This document shows, piece by piece, positions 46,320 through 59,588 of a stretch of DNA of 64,000 nt (position 1 is the stretch's first letter; the number at the start of each line of letters is the position of its first letter). This DNA is from Castanea sativa. Taxonomy: Eukaryota; Streptophyta; Magnoliopsida; Fagales; Fagaceae. The stretch lies in assembly GCF_040712315.1 (NCBI RefSeq), contig NC_134017.1, forward strand, positions 27,511,273 to 27,575,272. The letters are read 5' to 3'. Made by a program: the position numbers and the translations under genes. The notes under the pieces are model-generated. The model was not told the DNA's origin, ran no database searches, and saw only the letters and a program-made list of their open reading frames with translations.

Positions 46320-47246
46320 TAATCATACTAATCAAGTCAGGTTAATCTGACTTATCAAAGAGTAGGTAAAAGTCATAAGTTTTACAATCATATTTAATTT
46401 GACAAGTTTCTAAAATGAACTTGATTTGATCCGTACGTAAACTAATCAAACTAAGACCTATCTGAACTTTTCTATTTTTACAAATGGGAGAAGATTTTTT
46501 TTATTTTTTTTTATTTTTATTTTTTATCTTTGTTGAGAGAAAATACACAAAATACCCTTTTGGTTTCTTCATAAAAAACTGAAACCCTCTTGAAGTTTTG
46601 AGAATAATAGCTTAACCCCACGTTATATATATATATATATATATTATGCATAAATTGTTAATTATTTAATACTTAATCTTCCTCGGATGTTTCAATGTAA
46701 AGCAAACCCCTTATGATTATTTTATTCAAAACTTTCAATTTTATGTGACACTCAAAAACTCTCTAGGATGTTAAATGTAATACATTTAATGAAATACAAT
46801 TAAAACAACTTCATTTGAATTATGTGGAGAAATGCTATTGCCACAAAATAATTCACAACTTTTGCCACAACTCGTCCTCATAGCGAGTTATGGCAAAAAT
46901 TGTAAATTATTTTGGGTCACCAACATTTTTCAGACACAAAATTTCACCTCTTTCACACTCTCGCTTTGAGCCCAACACAGCGCAAACATATAAATAGTGT
47001 GAAAGAAAAGGAGTTGTGTTGCTCAAAAATGTTGAAAAAAAAAAAATCCGTCCCTCTAAACTATTACAAAGAAAAAACCTTTAGGATAGAAAGTATTCAA
47101 GGAAGAAAGGGTTGAAATTGACTGACCAAGAGGAAGTTTATTGGAAGAGTATCAATTCTACGCAAGTACTAGCTAGGTAGTACATACATAGTAGGTTGCA
47201 TCAATTATTATATAAATAAAGACAAGGTCCTTGCCCTTTTTTTTTT
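46320..47246. other. AT-rich spacer without a supported gene
   Basis: Contains an (AT)n run near 46625-46643 and the hairpin at 46841-46915. Confidence 0.5.
46841..46915. repeat. Hairpin / small foldback
   Basis: Arms CCACAAAATAATTCACAACT... (46841-46874) and its complement ending AATTATTTTGG (46883-46915) around an 8-bp loop, with about five mismatches. Confidence 0.8.
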
Positions 47247-47342
47247 TTTTTGTTGATGAACAGGGCCTTGCCTTTTGCACTTCACATAATTAATGAAGGG
47301 AATGACATTCAACGACGTCATAAATTAGAAACTATCATAACT

Positions 47343-47729
47343 ATGGCAGGGCAAGGTGAATACAGCGATAACTCATTTTATGGTTGTGGTGGTTATGGTG
47401 AAAACCATAACTCATGTCTTGATGAACCTGGAGCACTGAAGATGCTTGCCAAGGTGAATATGGCTTAGATGAGTGTGAAGCTGAAGGTTGTGTAGTTTCT
47501 GAAGATGCTCACTGACCAGGTGAAAATGAAAACTTGAATACTTGTGAAAGTGGAGGCTATGGATTTAATTGTGAAGATGCTTGCTGCGACGGTGAATACT
47601 AAAAACCCGAATCCTGATGCACCTGCAGATGACGATGAAAGTGCTGGGCAAGCTAAAAATGAGAACCCAAATCCCTGTGAAATTGGAGATGATGAAGGTG
47701 CTGGGCAAACTGAAAATGAAGATGAGTGA
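47343..47729 (+). pseudogene. Decayed acidic, repeat-containing coding relic
   Basis: Starts MAGQGEYSDNSFYGCGGYGE. After a frame change it reads EDACQGEYGLDECEAEGC and later GYGFNCEDACCDGEY. A third frame ends with AGQAKNENPNP / AGQTENEDE repeats. The recurring GAAGATGCTTGC...GGTGAATA blocks suggest a short tandemly repeated, Cys/Gly/Glu-rich protein. No family recognised. Stops and frame changes argue against a working gene. Confidence 0.3.
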
Positions 47730-49071
47730 TCAATAGAAGCTTGGTAAGGTAAATAAGAAAATTCATATCCCGATTGAACTCAAAGAGGTTTAAATTTAAT
47801 ATACATACATACATACGTGTGTGTATATATTGTCCCTAGCTTGTTAGTTTAACAAAATAGATTTGCACTAAATAGCGGAGGCATAATATATATATATATA
47901 TGAGAAAGCTATGAGAATCAGCCACCACGCTATAAACAATAGCAGCAACAGATGCATGTGGGGGGGGATGTTTTAGTCAAGGCATTGATCCATACTTGTG
48001 AGTCACTTGCCAATGTAAAATCTTGGATGGACAGATTCTTTGCAAACTGCAACCCCACCTCCACAACTTTTGCTGCGGTTTCAATTGCCCCCGGAGGGGC
48101 CATGATCTTCTTGCTACAAGCCGCGATCAACTTTCCTTCTTCGTCCTTGATCAGAGCCCCCACTCCAGCCATTTTTTGTGTCGCAAAAACCGCCCCATCC
48201 ACATTCAATATTTACCGATTTGGAAATGGTGGAGCCCAGCATGTCGCGCCTCTTGTCTTTAACGTAGCAGCAGAATCCTCAGAGCAAGCTTGATACTACC
48301 ATAAATAATCCAAGGACCACTAAAGCAAAGCCCTTCTATTCTTCTTCTCTCCCCCGTTTCTATTTTCATTCCTACTTGTCCATATTGCCCATGCCACCGT
48401 TATTAGCTTCTCAATCCTGCATCGTTCCCACTGTGCTACCATTATCACGTACCACACCAGGTCCATGAACAAATTAAAACGCAGCCCACTACTGTCATGA
48501 AACAGTTTGGAGAGAACCCAAATGTCTCTAGTTCTCGGGCAATCCCAGAAAAGGTGACTTGAAGACTCTACCTCCACCTGACATTCCTCACAGCAAGCCT
48601 CTGTCAGCACTCTACTCTTCAATAAATTTTCCTTGGTGGGCAGAATATCCTTACAAGCTCTCCAGGCGAAGTGGCGAATCTTATGCGGATCCTTCAATCA
48701 CCATAAGCCTTCCAGAACTTCCTACGGTTACCGTCATCAGACATAGACCCCGTTGCATCTCCAACGCCCATCTCAACTGCAATTTTGTATGCACTTCGAA
48801 CGCTAAACCCGCCATTCGCAGTTGGAGCCCAAATCTTCTTATCATCCGGAAGATTAGAGCTTAAGGCTATACCACAGATAGCATCAGCTTCATGGGGAAG
48901 GAAGAACTGCTGGACTAAGTCAGTTTTCAATGAACCTTCTTCTCTATTGATTAGCTCTTCAACCCGGGCTTCCAATGGGAGATGAGAAGGGGTCGAGATA
49001 ACTCTGTGAGTTAAGGGAGTAGGAAGCCACTTATCTCTCCAAATTTGGATGTTACACCCATTGTCCACCTG

Positions 49072-49532
49072 CAATGGCGGAGCCAGGATTTTAATTTAGG
49101 GGGACAAGATGAAAATAAAGAATTAAAGAGAAAATTAATTTCATTTTTTTTAATTAGTATAAAAAAAAAATACTTGACTAATTAAACAAAAAATTTGATT
49201 AACATATAAATATAAGGTAAGTGTCAAGTTTTTTTTTTTTTTTTTTCCTTGTGCTTAACGCTAGATTTAGTATAAATGTTGTTGTATTTAAGATACTTCA
49301 TAGGTGACTATAATTATATTTTTCAAACAAGTAAAAGTTAAAAAAAAAACAATCAATATATAGTCATTATTATATGAAGTTAAAAGAGCTTCTTACTAAT
49401 CACCGGCCGAGAAGAGTATATTACAACTGGAGCCAAGAGTGATAGCCCCGTAGCACAATTACATGCAATTGTAAAGTTGAAGACCATCAGCTTAAAGCAA
49501 ACAAAAACTTATACAAAACAAATACTAAATCT

Positions 49533-49592
<60 letters not shown>

Positions 49593-49668
49593 TATATAAG
49601 GGGGGTGGGGTTTGGGTGAGGTCAAGGGGGGCAATTGCCCCCTCTCGACCCCCCTACCTCCGCCCCTG
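49072..49668. mobile_element. hAT-like non-autonomous element inserted in the LINE relic
   Basis: Ends CAATGGCGGAGCCAGGATTT (left) and CAGGGGCGGAGGTAGG (right, reverse strand). Flanks TCCACCTG and CCCACTTG match 6/8. It interrupts the LINE frame between GWQVG and NGCNIQIW. It contains an (AT)n run at about 49537-49590 and no ORF of its own. The GGCGGAG/GGACGGA-type terminus resembles the hAT at 6598. Confidence 0.75.
49537..49590. repeat. (AT)n microsatellite
   Basis: Pure AT run inside the hAT-like insertion. Confidence 0.95.
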
Positions 49669-50480
49669 CCCACTTGCCATCCGATACCACGTTTTACCCC
49701 TGCTTGGGCCACCATAATACTCCTCCAAGCAAAAGATGGATTATTTCCCAAACTTGCTTGAGCACAGTCACAGTTAGGAAAATATCTTGCTTTGAAGACC
49801 CGATACATCAAGGAATATTTTCCAGATTGAAGCCTCCATTCTTGTTTAGTCAACATTGCTAAATTAAATTGCTTCAATTTTTTAAACCCCATTCCCCCAC
49901 AGGCCTTAGGCGTGCACAATTTTTCCCAACTAATCAATGCCATTTTCCGTTCATCTTTACAATGCCCCCACCAAAAACTCCTGATCAGACTTGTTATCTC
50001 TTCACAAAGTTTATTCGGAATTTTGAAACAGCTCATGGTATAGGTAGGAATCGCTTGTGCCACAACTTTAATCAGTACTTCCTTGCTAGCTTTTAATAGG
50101 AGCTTTTCCTTCCACCCTACAAGCTTTTTAGCTAACTTCTCTTTAACTTCTTTGAAAGTATTCTTTTTATTCCTCCCCACTAAAGATGGAAGTCCCAAAT
50201 ATTTCTCATGCCATTTTATCACTTGAGCCCCAAATCTAGACTTTATCTCATTCTTGATCTCCTCAGCTGTATTGCTACTAAAGAACATGGATGTTTTAGC
50301 CCGATTTAGTTGCTGGCCTGATGCCTGCTCATAGATTTGTAGTGTTTTCTGTAATGCCTCGTATTCTTCGATGGTGGCTTTGCAAAAGATAATGCTATCA
50401 TTTGCAAAAAATAAGTGAAAAATACTAGGTGCCCCTCTACATACTGATATACCTTCCATATTACCTACCAGCGAAGGCAT

Positions 50481-52078
50481 AATATTGAAAATAAGGAAAA
50501 GTAAACATGGAGGTTATAAACTTTTAATAAAGATAGATATATAATTATAGACAAAAGAAAGTAAGAAAGAAATTATAATCCTTTCTTATTTGTGTGTTGT
50601 GTGTGTGGGTCCTGATTGATTAGATTAAAATTTGAATTACAACATTTTATCCTAGAAAGAAAGGGCCAAGAGTTCTAAGATGGCTTTCTTTCCATGTTCC
50701 TCAAACTAAGATATAATCATACAAATAAATCAATAACATTTATGTTATTTTTTATGATGATTATCAGAAGTGAAAGATAGTGGGTAACGAAATCAAACTC
50801 ACTCTCACTCATCACTCTCCAAGAAATAGTTATCCAACCGCTATTTGTGGCTTTCCGCAACTTTTCCTTAACAACTGTAACTGCTTCATGTTCGACTTTT
50901 CCACAATCTTCACCAAATTCTAATAGGGCTAGTCATAGGCTCTCCAAAAATTGAAAAGCCTCCAAGAACCATAACATCTTCAAGTGCAACCATTGCCTTG
51001 CACCTTGAGTACTAAACTTGAAAACAAATGCATTAGTTCTAGGATAGAAAAATTCATTATCTAACCCGAGTACTAAAACTTGGCTATATTAGTTGAGAAT
51101 AGGGAAAATAAAACCGATTGAGAATCATACCAATCAGAATGCAATACAACGGTATCCGACATGGATTATTTATCCAAAAAATCAATTGTCGTTAGAAATA
51201 GAAATCCCAAGAAAACAAAATCATGAAATTGGAAAAATAAGTAAAGCATCCCTCTAATTACCTTATAGTGAAATTTCATACAATTGAAAAAACAAATTTA
51301 AGAGTTGTAAAAGGCAACATCATCGTGGTTTTTAAGCCTGGAATATGGAGCGAAATTAGTAGATAAGATTTTAGTTTAGGTAAGTATTTGGGATAAAAGG
51401 CAACATCATCTACTCTTTTCTTTTATTGTTTTGATCATGTTGACTTTGTGTGATAAGATTTTTTTTTTTCATGGAAGTGATGGAAAATATACACAACCAC
51501 TGTTATTATACATTTAATTTAATTTAATTTATTTTTTCTTTGTATTTCTTCAGAATAAAAGAAGAAAGTGAATGATGGTTGTGGTGTTTGAAGAGAAACA
51601 ATTAAAAAAAATCAAGAACATTTGATATATTAATAAAATAGAGTTTAGAATAAATAATTTGATGCAAGTTTTTTGAAAAGTTGTATGGTAAAAAATAAAA
51701 AATAAATAATTCTTATACTAAAATAAATATAAATTTTTTGCACAAGTTGATGTGAATGTTGTCTTCATTAAACTTGTAGCCTTGATGCCTTGTCTTTATT
51801 TGCCATCACTGTCACGAAAGTACTATTTTTATTTTCTTCTTTTTAATTCCCTTTTCTTGCATTGGTTCGTTCCCTTTGAAATTACCATGGATAGGGAAGC
51901 AATCGAGAACAAAGCTAAGGACTCTGATATCTTGTAAGATTCGACTTTAGTTCTACAACATCCATCATAAGAAAATTTTAAGAAGTATCAGAAAATTGTA
52001 AAATCAAATAGGAATAGTATTGCTGGGTGGGCAAAATTTTAGTTTAAACACCCTGAATGTAAGTTATTTTTCTTCCCA
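50481..52078. other. AT-rich intergenic DNA
   Basis: No supported gene. Short open stretches near 51750-51940 have no recognisable domain. Confidence 0.5.
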
Positions 52079-52245
52079 GAAAATATAACTCTGGCGACTA
52101 GTCATGACAGAAAGTTGGGATTCTTTGACTTTGCCTCTTGGGAAATTGATTTGGTTAAAAGATCAATTGATGTAAAGCAGACAATAGAGACTTTTCTTGA
52201 GCAGAGTGACTGCCAGAAGTTAGTGAGTGAGAAATTCAAGAAATA
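52079..52245 (+). other. Exon-like open stretch of unknown identity
   Basis: After TTTCTTCCCAG (possible acceptor, 52078) one frame stays open for about 54 codons to TAG, reading DRKLGFFDFASWEIDLVKRS and ETFLEQSDCQKLVSEKFKK. It is less AT-rich than its surroundings. Not recognised. It could be a captured or relic exon. Confidence 0.2.
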
Positions 52246-52261
52246 GAAAAATACTAATATA

Positions 52262-52690
52262 TTACAACAAAAGTGGACTATGGTAACAAAATCTTTCGTC
52301 ACAATATGTCCTTATTTCGTCATTGGACACATATGGTGACGAAATGGTGACAAAACAGCATTCATCACCTAAGCTCCGTCACAGAATTTATTGGTGACGA
52401 AAATGTTTCGTCACCAATAAAAATATGATAAGTGACGAAATTTTTTTGTCACCAATAAAAAATGATAGGTGACGAAAGTTTTTCGTTACTAAACCTTTTT
52501 TTCAGTGATGGAATATTTAGTCATCAAATGTATTTTTTTTTTCCAATTCAATAGATTAGGTGACGAAGTTTTGCATTACGTTTTATTATTATTATTTAAT
52601 TTCAATAGATCAGGTAACGAATTATTTTGTCACCAATTTCCACTTATAGTCAGATATGGTGATAAAAATTATCGTCACCAATTTTATTTT
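52262..52690. mobile_element. CACTA-like terminal/subterminal repeat array
   Basis: The block starts ATTACAACAAAAGTGGACTA, a decayed form of the CACTACAACAAAAGTGG terminus. It then has repeated, often inverted GTGACGAAA / TTTCGTCACC motifs (at least ten). This is the subterminal structure of plant CACTA (En/Spm) elements. No transposase was found nearby. Confidence 0.6.
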
Positions 52691-53802
52691 TTTATTAATA
52701 TTCTTTACATGTACTTGCCATTACATTAACTTGTTCTAACCAAAATCATTAAAAAAAAATCCATTCATTTCTAACCAAATCGATAAGAAAAAAAATCCAT
52801 ACGATCTAAAAATGCAATAAAAGATGTGCACAAAGAAATTACAATCATTTATATACAAATGATGTCTTAGCTTCCAAACTTTACAGAAAATTATTTGAGT
52901 TCAAGTAGTCCCACAAAAGCTATCTTTTTGCCACCAATCCTATATCTACACAAGTATAAAGGAAGATACATCAATAACAAACTAGATTGCAAACCTATAT
53001 CCCTAATAAGATGTACTACAACCAAAAAAAAAAAATTTATTATTATTAGTAAGACAATGCAGAAAATGTCCACAGAATACCCAATAACAAACTACACTAA
53101 ATAATCATAATGCAACATCATATGAAGCCAAACTATCAAAGAAAGAAGACCCACAACATTCTCATCAAATAAAAACCAAACCCACATATCAAGTTACACT
53201 TTATGTGCGCAACAAATGTCCCTTTCCTATATGGCCTGCAACAGCACCAAATATTGGCTATCCAAAACCCAAAAAACAAAACATTTCAAGCATAAGAACA
53301 AACAAGCAAACCACATATAGGTACTAGCTAAGCCAAGAAATTGGGTGGATAAACAAGCATATATGAGAAAACCCTAATTACAGACAAGATGAACTGAGCA
53401 ATAAATCATATATTGGCAGAACTCACGTGTTTTTAATGGCCACAGCTTCTTCCAATTGCTTCCCCTTGACCCACTTAGAAGCTGAAAATTATGATAGAGA
53501 GCAATTAGAACAATCCCTTGCAATAACAAAGGCCACAATGCCATGAAAAAAAGGACAATAAGCTAAAGCAGAACACAACGGCAACTTCCAAAAACTTGAC
53601 AAATCAGTTAAAGAGACATATTTAAATGCAATTAAACTCTAGACCCAGTTTTAGATATTTTCTCAATAAACTAGCAAAATCTCAATAAACTGAGTGATGG
53701 ATTGTTTCTATAGGCAATCTATTTTTTAATGGAACATTGACTTCCAAACCAAATTACATGACATTGAGTAAATAGGTGTAGTAAGGATTTTATTTGAAAT
53801 TT
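52691..53802. other. AT-rich DNA without a supported gene
   Basis: 53650-53700 (ACTAGCAAAATCTCAATAAA...) is inverted relative to about 55811-55850, an old inverted pair 2.1 kb apart. Confidence 0.45.
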
Positions 53803-53901
53803 GCAAAGAGAGCAACTTGAATTTGAGTTGATTTGAGAGCATACCTGTTTATATATTTCAACAGGTATGCTCTCAACTCAAATTCAAGTTGCTCTCTTTG
53901 C
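53803..53901. repeat. 99-bp near-perfect inverted repeat (hairpin)
   Basis: Left arm from GCAAAGAGAGCAACTTGAAT (53803) and right arm ending GCTCTCTTTGC (53901) are complementary over about 42 bp. A 5-bp extra segment lies in the left arm and the loop is about 10 bp. Confidence 0.95.
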
Positions 53902-56780
53902 ATATATATATATTTATATATATATTGATAGAAATTTTTTCTCTAGTATATAAAATATGTTATTTGTAGGTGTATAACATTTTGATAATTATCATCATAT
54001 TATAAATAAATGAGTGGTCCATGTAAATAGTTGAATGGCCTTACTACCGTCCATGTAACAACCATATTGGACAAGACATAACATAAAATGAAATCAAATT
54101 AAGTAGTGGTAGAAAAACAAAGAAATCAAACATTAACACGTCTCTTTTTCTGTACTCGTCAGCCTTTTAAGGATCACTATTTGAGATGTATACAAAACCA
54201 ATTTATAGATAGTGCAGCGCAGTTCCATGCATTTGTACTCTTGAATTTATCCTTTAGCTTTATTGGTAATCTTGTAATAATTTGACCTAAATTGTATGTG
54301 TAAATGAATATAATATAACTCTTTACTTTCTTCATGCAAACATTGTATTTATTTAAATAATTGGGTTAAATGTACGATACCCTTCGATTGTAAAGAGTTT
54401 TTCTCATGATATCTATAAAGTGGTTATTTTAATATTTTATCATATTAATTAGTTTTTGAATACATACTACATAGTGTTTAGGAATATAAAAGTTAGAGCT
54501 TCTAGATTTGAAATTAAAAAATTACAGTACAATTCTGTACCCATAATAAGTAAAAACAATATGCAGGATCACCTATATATGTAATGTTTGACTTGAAAAC
54601 TTACTTTTCAATCCTAGCTAGATTGCCCTAGACATCAACTTCAAACCTTCCTAGTCGGTATTTATCATTTATCATTTGAGTTCTTTTAGGTCTAGGGCTA
54701 CATCATTTTTCATAACTTTTACTATAAGTTGATAAAGAGGCTTATTGTTAGTAGCAGATAATTATTTTCACATGCATCCACTATTTTTTTCTCTATCACT
54801 CATCATATGTCAAAAAATATGACACAAATAAATGTTGTGTTTGACTATCTCTCATCATTTTGTTTGCTACACATAAATAGACACAAATTTTCATAATTTT
54901 TTCTAGTGTTTCCAATTTTCGGTCGATTTGTTTTTCAAAACTCAAGAAGAGAAAATAGAGAAAAACACGTTGGTATATGTTTACTCAAATGGAGTTTTTA
55001 GTACTTTTATTGCCACGAAACCAAAATAGATAGTACTCCCTCCACCCAATATTATGTGATATGCTAATTGATTGGATTAAATGGATATCTAAACTTATTT
55101 TTGATAGAAAGTGGATATCTAATCTTATTTCACACATATGTTCTTTTCAATCAACCATACTTATTTTCTTGATTCATAGCCGTAGGGGATTGTAAATCAA
55201 TCCACCACAAAACTTCAATCTTATAACTTGGACTTATTATTAGGGCTCAAAATTATTTTAAATCCACAGATATCAGTCAAATCAAAACCGAAACTAACCA
55301 TTTGAATATGTAGTACTTATGAATAGCTAGAAGAAAGGACATGTATGCATGGTTCAAAAAGTATACCAGATTTTGAATTATTGTAAGGATGCATGTGTAA
55401 CCCTTTATTTCTTCTAGGTCTAGCTACTAAGAATCAAAACCTACATTTGCAAAATATGCAAATCTTCATTCAACCCTCGAATTCCTTTAGGTTTGATAGC
55501 AGTTTCAGCTATATATAAACAAAACTTGCTTTCCTTATCCATGCTTCACCTACTCGGCACAAAGCATTACCAACCCCATTTAGCAAACCTAATTATAGGG
55601 AAGAACTGTTTGTAAGGCACGACAAGACAAAACAAAACCCTCCTACTGATCAAAGAGCTTCAAGGATTAAAGAGAAAACCCCATCAGAAATGACTACCAA
55701 CCCCTATTTTGGTAGGTTCATAGTACTTTGTACTTAAAAGAGCATGCATCATTCATGGTGGTGTTGTTAATCAAGGTAGATAAATAGTACTAGCTAGGAA
55801 ACTGAGTAGATATTGTTAATCACTCAGTTTATTAATGATTTTGCTAGTTTATTGTCCCTTTCCAAGTTTTAGTTTATTGAAAGGATTCCACGCCTATAAA
55901 GGAAGAGAAATTTTATTTCTGTCCATTTTTAATTTTTTATGAATGGATTCGTTAATAATACAACATGGCTCGGAGTTCAATAAGTTTTATTAAAGACATA
56001 AATTCAGAGAGATTACATTACATTCTAACACAAAGGCATGCTTGAACTTGAAAGCATAAAGAGCAATAGATGGACTCTAAAGCCATCCAATGCAAATTCA
56101 CCCCAATTCAACCCCTTTGGACAAGAAACCTAGGTTACACACTGCCAATTGAACAATGTAACAAACACATGCAAGAAAGCCTCAGTCTTAAAATCACAAT
56201 GCCGACAAAATTAAAATTAAAAAAAAAAAAGATTCTATTTCACTTCCCTAATAAATTTTAGGTAATCCATAGAAACACACTAAATCTATTGAAATAAAGA
56301 AGACCCAGAAGAGAAAATCCAACTGGGTATGTAAAAACTTGACTAAAAGATTAGACAAACCCACAAAGGAATTAACTTTTACATGTAAGTTTCAAACAAA
56401 GACAAAGTTAGAAACTTTAATTTGTGTTATTTTTTCTTGCGCATAACCATGAAACAAAAGGGAAAGACTCTATTACCTTCTCCAATCCCAAAATTTATGT
56501 CCTAAAACCAACACCCTCTCTAATCCCGAAATCAATATCCTACTAATCCTGAAAGAAGAAAAAAGAGTGATGAGAGAGACAAGAGTGATGAGAGAGAGAG
56601 AGAGCTTACCGGTCTTTTTGGGAGGCTGAGAGGCGTGGGTCTGTATGTGGGAGGAGAAAGAGAGAGCATTAGTGTTTTGTTTACACAAATAAAAAATAAT
56701 GAAAATAAAAAAAGAAATAAAAAAATTTAGAACATGCCTGAAAATTGGGCACCACGCAAAAAGAAATAAAAAATTTGAAA
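53902..56780. other. AT-rich intergenic DNA
   Basis: No gene supported. A GA-rich run lies near 56570-56605. Isolated ORFs here are short and lack domains. Confidence 0.5.
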
Positions 56781-56960
56781 GATGCTATATCCACAACATT
56801 TTTATAATATTTTCACAACAAATCATAGGTGTTTAGTTGTTATTGGTTTAAATTTGAACCTAACACTAAGATTACTCTTTTGGCCCCAACAATAACAACC
56901 AATAACAACCTATCACTTAAGATTTGTTATAAAAATATTGTGAAAATGTTGTGAAAATAC
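56781..56960. mobile_element. Small MITE-like element, same family as 11262-11412
   Basis: Ends GATGCTATATCCACAACATT and its approximate complement AATGTTGTGAAAATAC. The interior AACAACCTATCACTTAAGAT matches the copy at 11262. Confidence 0.65.
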
Positions 56961-57065
56961 CATTTCTGTTTGGATTTGGAAGAGGAGAGACCATGAAGCA
57001 CGAGCACGGTATTGCTTGAGTTTCTTAAAATGAGCTTCTTCTTCAGAAATATGGAGAGAGACTAA

Positions 57066-57996
57066 GGGGTTGTTTGAATTTTTTGTTTTCCATCACCCAT
57101 TATTCTATTTTCATCACCCATAACTCAAAACTAGTGGGTCCCATGGTTGAAGGGTTTGTTTGGTTTTGTTTTCAGTTTTTGTTTCCATCACTCAATTCTC
57201 TGATTTTTGAGTGATGAAATACGGAAACTGAAAACACATTTTAGGTATTTTCAAGTTATCAAAAATGAGTTTCCATGGCATTTTGGTAAATAAATAGACA
57301 TGAATGGGACCCACGGTCAGTGTATTGTCACACCAAGCGCGTCTTTTGATGGCTCTCTTCAACGGCTCTCTTCACACACCCATCCCAGATCACTCCTCCA
57401 TCTTCATACCACCACAAGTCCTTAGAAGCCTTTGCCCTGCCCTCACCTCCTCACACAAGTGAGCTTCAAGCCCACCTCAGCCAACCCGCACCGCCCCGAG
57501 CTCAGACACTCGTCTCTATGCCACTGCACCGATTAAGTCTTATATTGAACACTATGAGTTGAAAAATGCATCATGATCTTCATGCATCGGAATAAATACT
57601 GACATTCAATTTAACATTAAAAGCGCCGATCATCTCATTCTTTCCAACCCTCTCCTTTTTTGGGTTTGTTGATGAAGTTGGAGAATTTGGTTGCCGAGGA
57701 TGCTAATGAATTTTCTCGATTCGTGCTTCAAGCTTAGAATCGAAGTGGTTGTTGTAGGTATTGGGGGTTGAAGGGGAAAAAAGAAGAAGAAAGAAATAAA
57801 AGCTACACCAAGTCAATCCGTGGGTCCTACAAAAGTAAAATTTTTTGAGTTATCAAAAGTTGAAAACAAGTGCCAAACATGCCACCTTAGGAAGTTGGGG
57901 TATTTTCAGTGATAAATGATGAGTTATTGAGTGATGAGTAATGACATTTGAGTGATGAGTGATAAGTGATCATTTTTTTTTAATCCAAAAAGCCCC
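57066..57996. mobile_element. Harbinger/Tourist-like non-autonomous element
   Basis: Termini GGGGTTGTTTGAATTTTTTG and, from the right, GGGGCTTTTTGGATT, flanked by TAA (57063-57065 and 57997-57999), the 3-bp TWA duplication of PIF/Harbinger elements. Subterminal TGAGTGATGAGT words are repeated near the right end, with their complements near the left. No transposase. Confidence 0.6.
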
Positions 57997-57999
57997 TAA

Positions 58000-59588
58000 C
58001 AAATCAAAAGTTATAAAGCAACTGAACCTATTTTTTTTAAAACTGTGTGCTCTATACACACAACAAAACAATGAGAGGCACACCTTTTTTTTTTTTTTAG
58101 TTTTTAATCTAGAATCAATGAGAACCACATGCTATGGCTTTACTTTTAGCTTTTGTTTTACTTTTTTTTTTTTTTTTTGAGAAAGAGTTTTTGTTTTACT
58201 TGACAGACTGTATAGTAGATTGTACAACTACAACTTCTTTGTCGTAAAAAAAAAACATTATTATATACTATATTATACAACTGTTTCTTAAAAGTAATGT
58301 GAATTTAATTTCTTTTTTTTCTTTTTCTTTTTTCCTTTTTGTGATAATTATGATAAGGGAAAAAAAAGTAATTTTAGTTAATTAAGTGAGTAAACTTAAA
58401 AAGTTACTTAATTTTTATATAACATCAATTATGTCATTATATAAATAATAATTTTTTATTTTTATGATTAAAATTAAACATATGTGATAGTCCATTCCAA
58501 AGAAAATTAAATAAATTTAAACGAAAAGTGTCAATAAATGTTATATTTTTACATTTTTCTATTTTTATTTTCTAAATATAAGATGTGAAAACTCACATAA
58601 GTTTTTAAAAATATTTTTACCTACATATTATTAGTAATAAACTTATTATATTTTTATTTGTATGATTTAAAAATTACTAATTAAATTATTTATGACGTCA
58701 TTGATCTGACTAGAAAATCGGTAACCAGTCCCTTTTTTAGTTCTTTCATCGTACCAATTTTTAAAACCATGGTTGTGAACATGGTTTTAAAAATCATACC
58801 GGATTGGCCGATTCAACCGAGAACCGGAACTCAGTCCAGTTCAATTCTATCTAAAAACCGAAAATATCAAAAAATTAAAAAAAAAGAAAAGGAAATCGTA
58901 GGTTAAACCAATGAAACTGTAAACCAGGATGATTCGACTAGTTTTCAGCGGTTTTGTTCATTGAGAAAAATTTTTGTGGACTTATTGGCTTCTAACGACG
59001 CAGGTGCAAGTTTTTCTACTCTATTTTGAAAAATCTCAAGTTTGGGATAAAAGGAGATTTTGGGAGACACTTACTTTGGGAAAAATCTCATAGTTGTTTA
59101 AGGAGCTGTGAGAAGCAATGTGAGAACATGATTAGGAAATATCTTAGATTTGTTTGGCTAGGACGAGGAGTGAGGATGAAGGAGAGAGAAATTTAAATCT
59201 ACCACTGCTACTTCTTTGGAGAGAGAGCTTTGAGCAATTTTCTAACTTTTTCAAGATCTACTTTTGTTTAAGCCTATAAGGAGAGGTGAAGACTTTATGT
59301 TTTTAAAAAGTTTAGCATAAACGTGGTTGGATGTTGTTTGGCCACGTTGATGGTTAGGTGGGAGACCACTTTGTGACTCCCATGTTGATGGTGGAAAGTT
59401 TTATGTTTTCTGGTTTTTTTTTTTTTTTTTCCTTTATATGTATACTTATAACACAAATAGTCTACTAATAGTAGGTGCCCACTTAATGAAAAAAAAGAGG
59501 GTATTATGTATAATCTGTTTTTTTGATTGATTTGATTCATTATTTCTAAAAATTTGACATTTAATTTTTTTAAGTTATTTTTTTTCCT
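58000..59588. other. AT-rich intergenic DNA with a small foldback at 58749-58800
   Basis: ACCAATTTTTAAAACCATG and CATGGTTTTAAAAATCAT are inverted around an 8-bp loop. Next to it is an ACCGGATTGGCCG type motif common in plant foldback repeats. No gene supported. Confidence 0.5.

Larger units (their letters stand above)
47930..50480 (-). pseudogene. LINE-1-type retrotransposon relic (RT, zf-RVT, RNase H), split by a hAT-like insertion
   Basis: Minus-strand polyprotein relic. 50480-49670 carries the RT palm and thumb. The catalytic F/YADD is altered to FAND in [13 protein letters not shown]. Then come the [22 protein letters not shown] and SFWWG segments and a C-terminal GIGWQVG. After the 597-bp insertion the sequence resumes at 49070 with NGCNIQIWRDKWLP. 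The zinc-binding domain (HFAWRACKDILPTKENL, 48700-48320) follows, then an RNase H-like domain (NVDGAVFATQKMAGVGALI, 48208-47930). Frame changes separate the last three blocks. The 5' part with endonuclease and the RT fingers is missing. Confidence 0.85.

Noticed and set aside
49509..49640. Tyr-Ile repeat protein end
   Set aside because: Translation of an (AT)n run inside a hAT-like insertion that happens to stay open with the LINE frame.
58749..58800. Possible host regulatory palindrome
   Set aside because: The AAAACCATG/CATGGTTTT foldback with ACCGG-rich flank resembles a common plant repeat, so no regulatory role is claimed.
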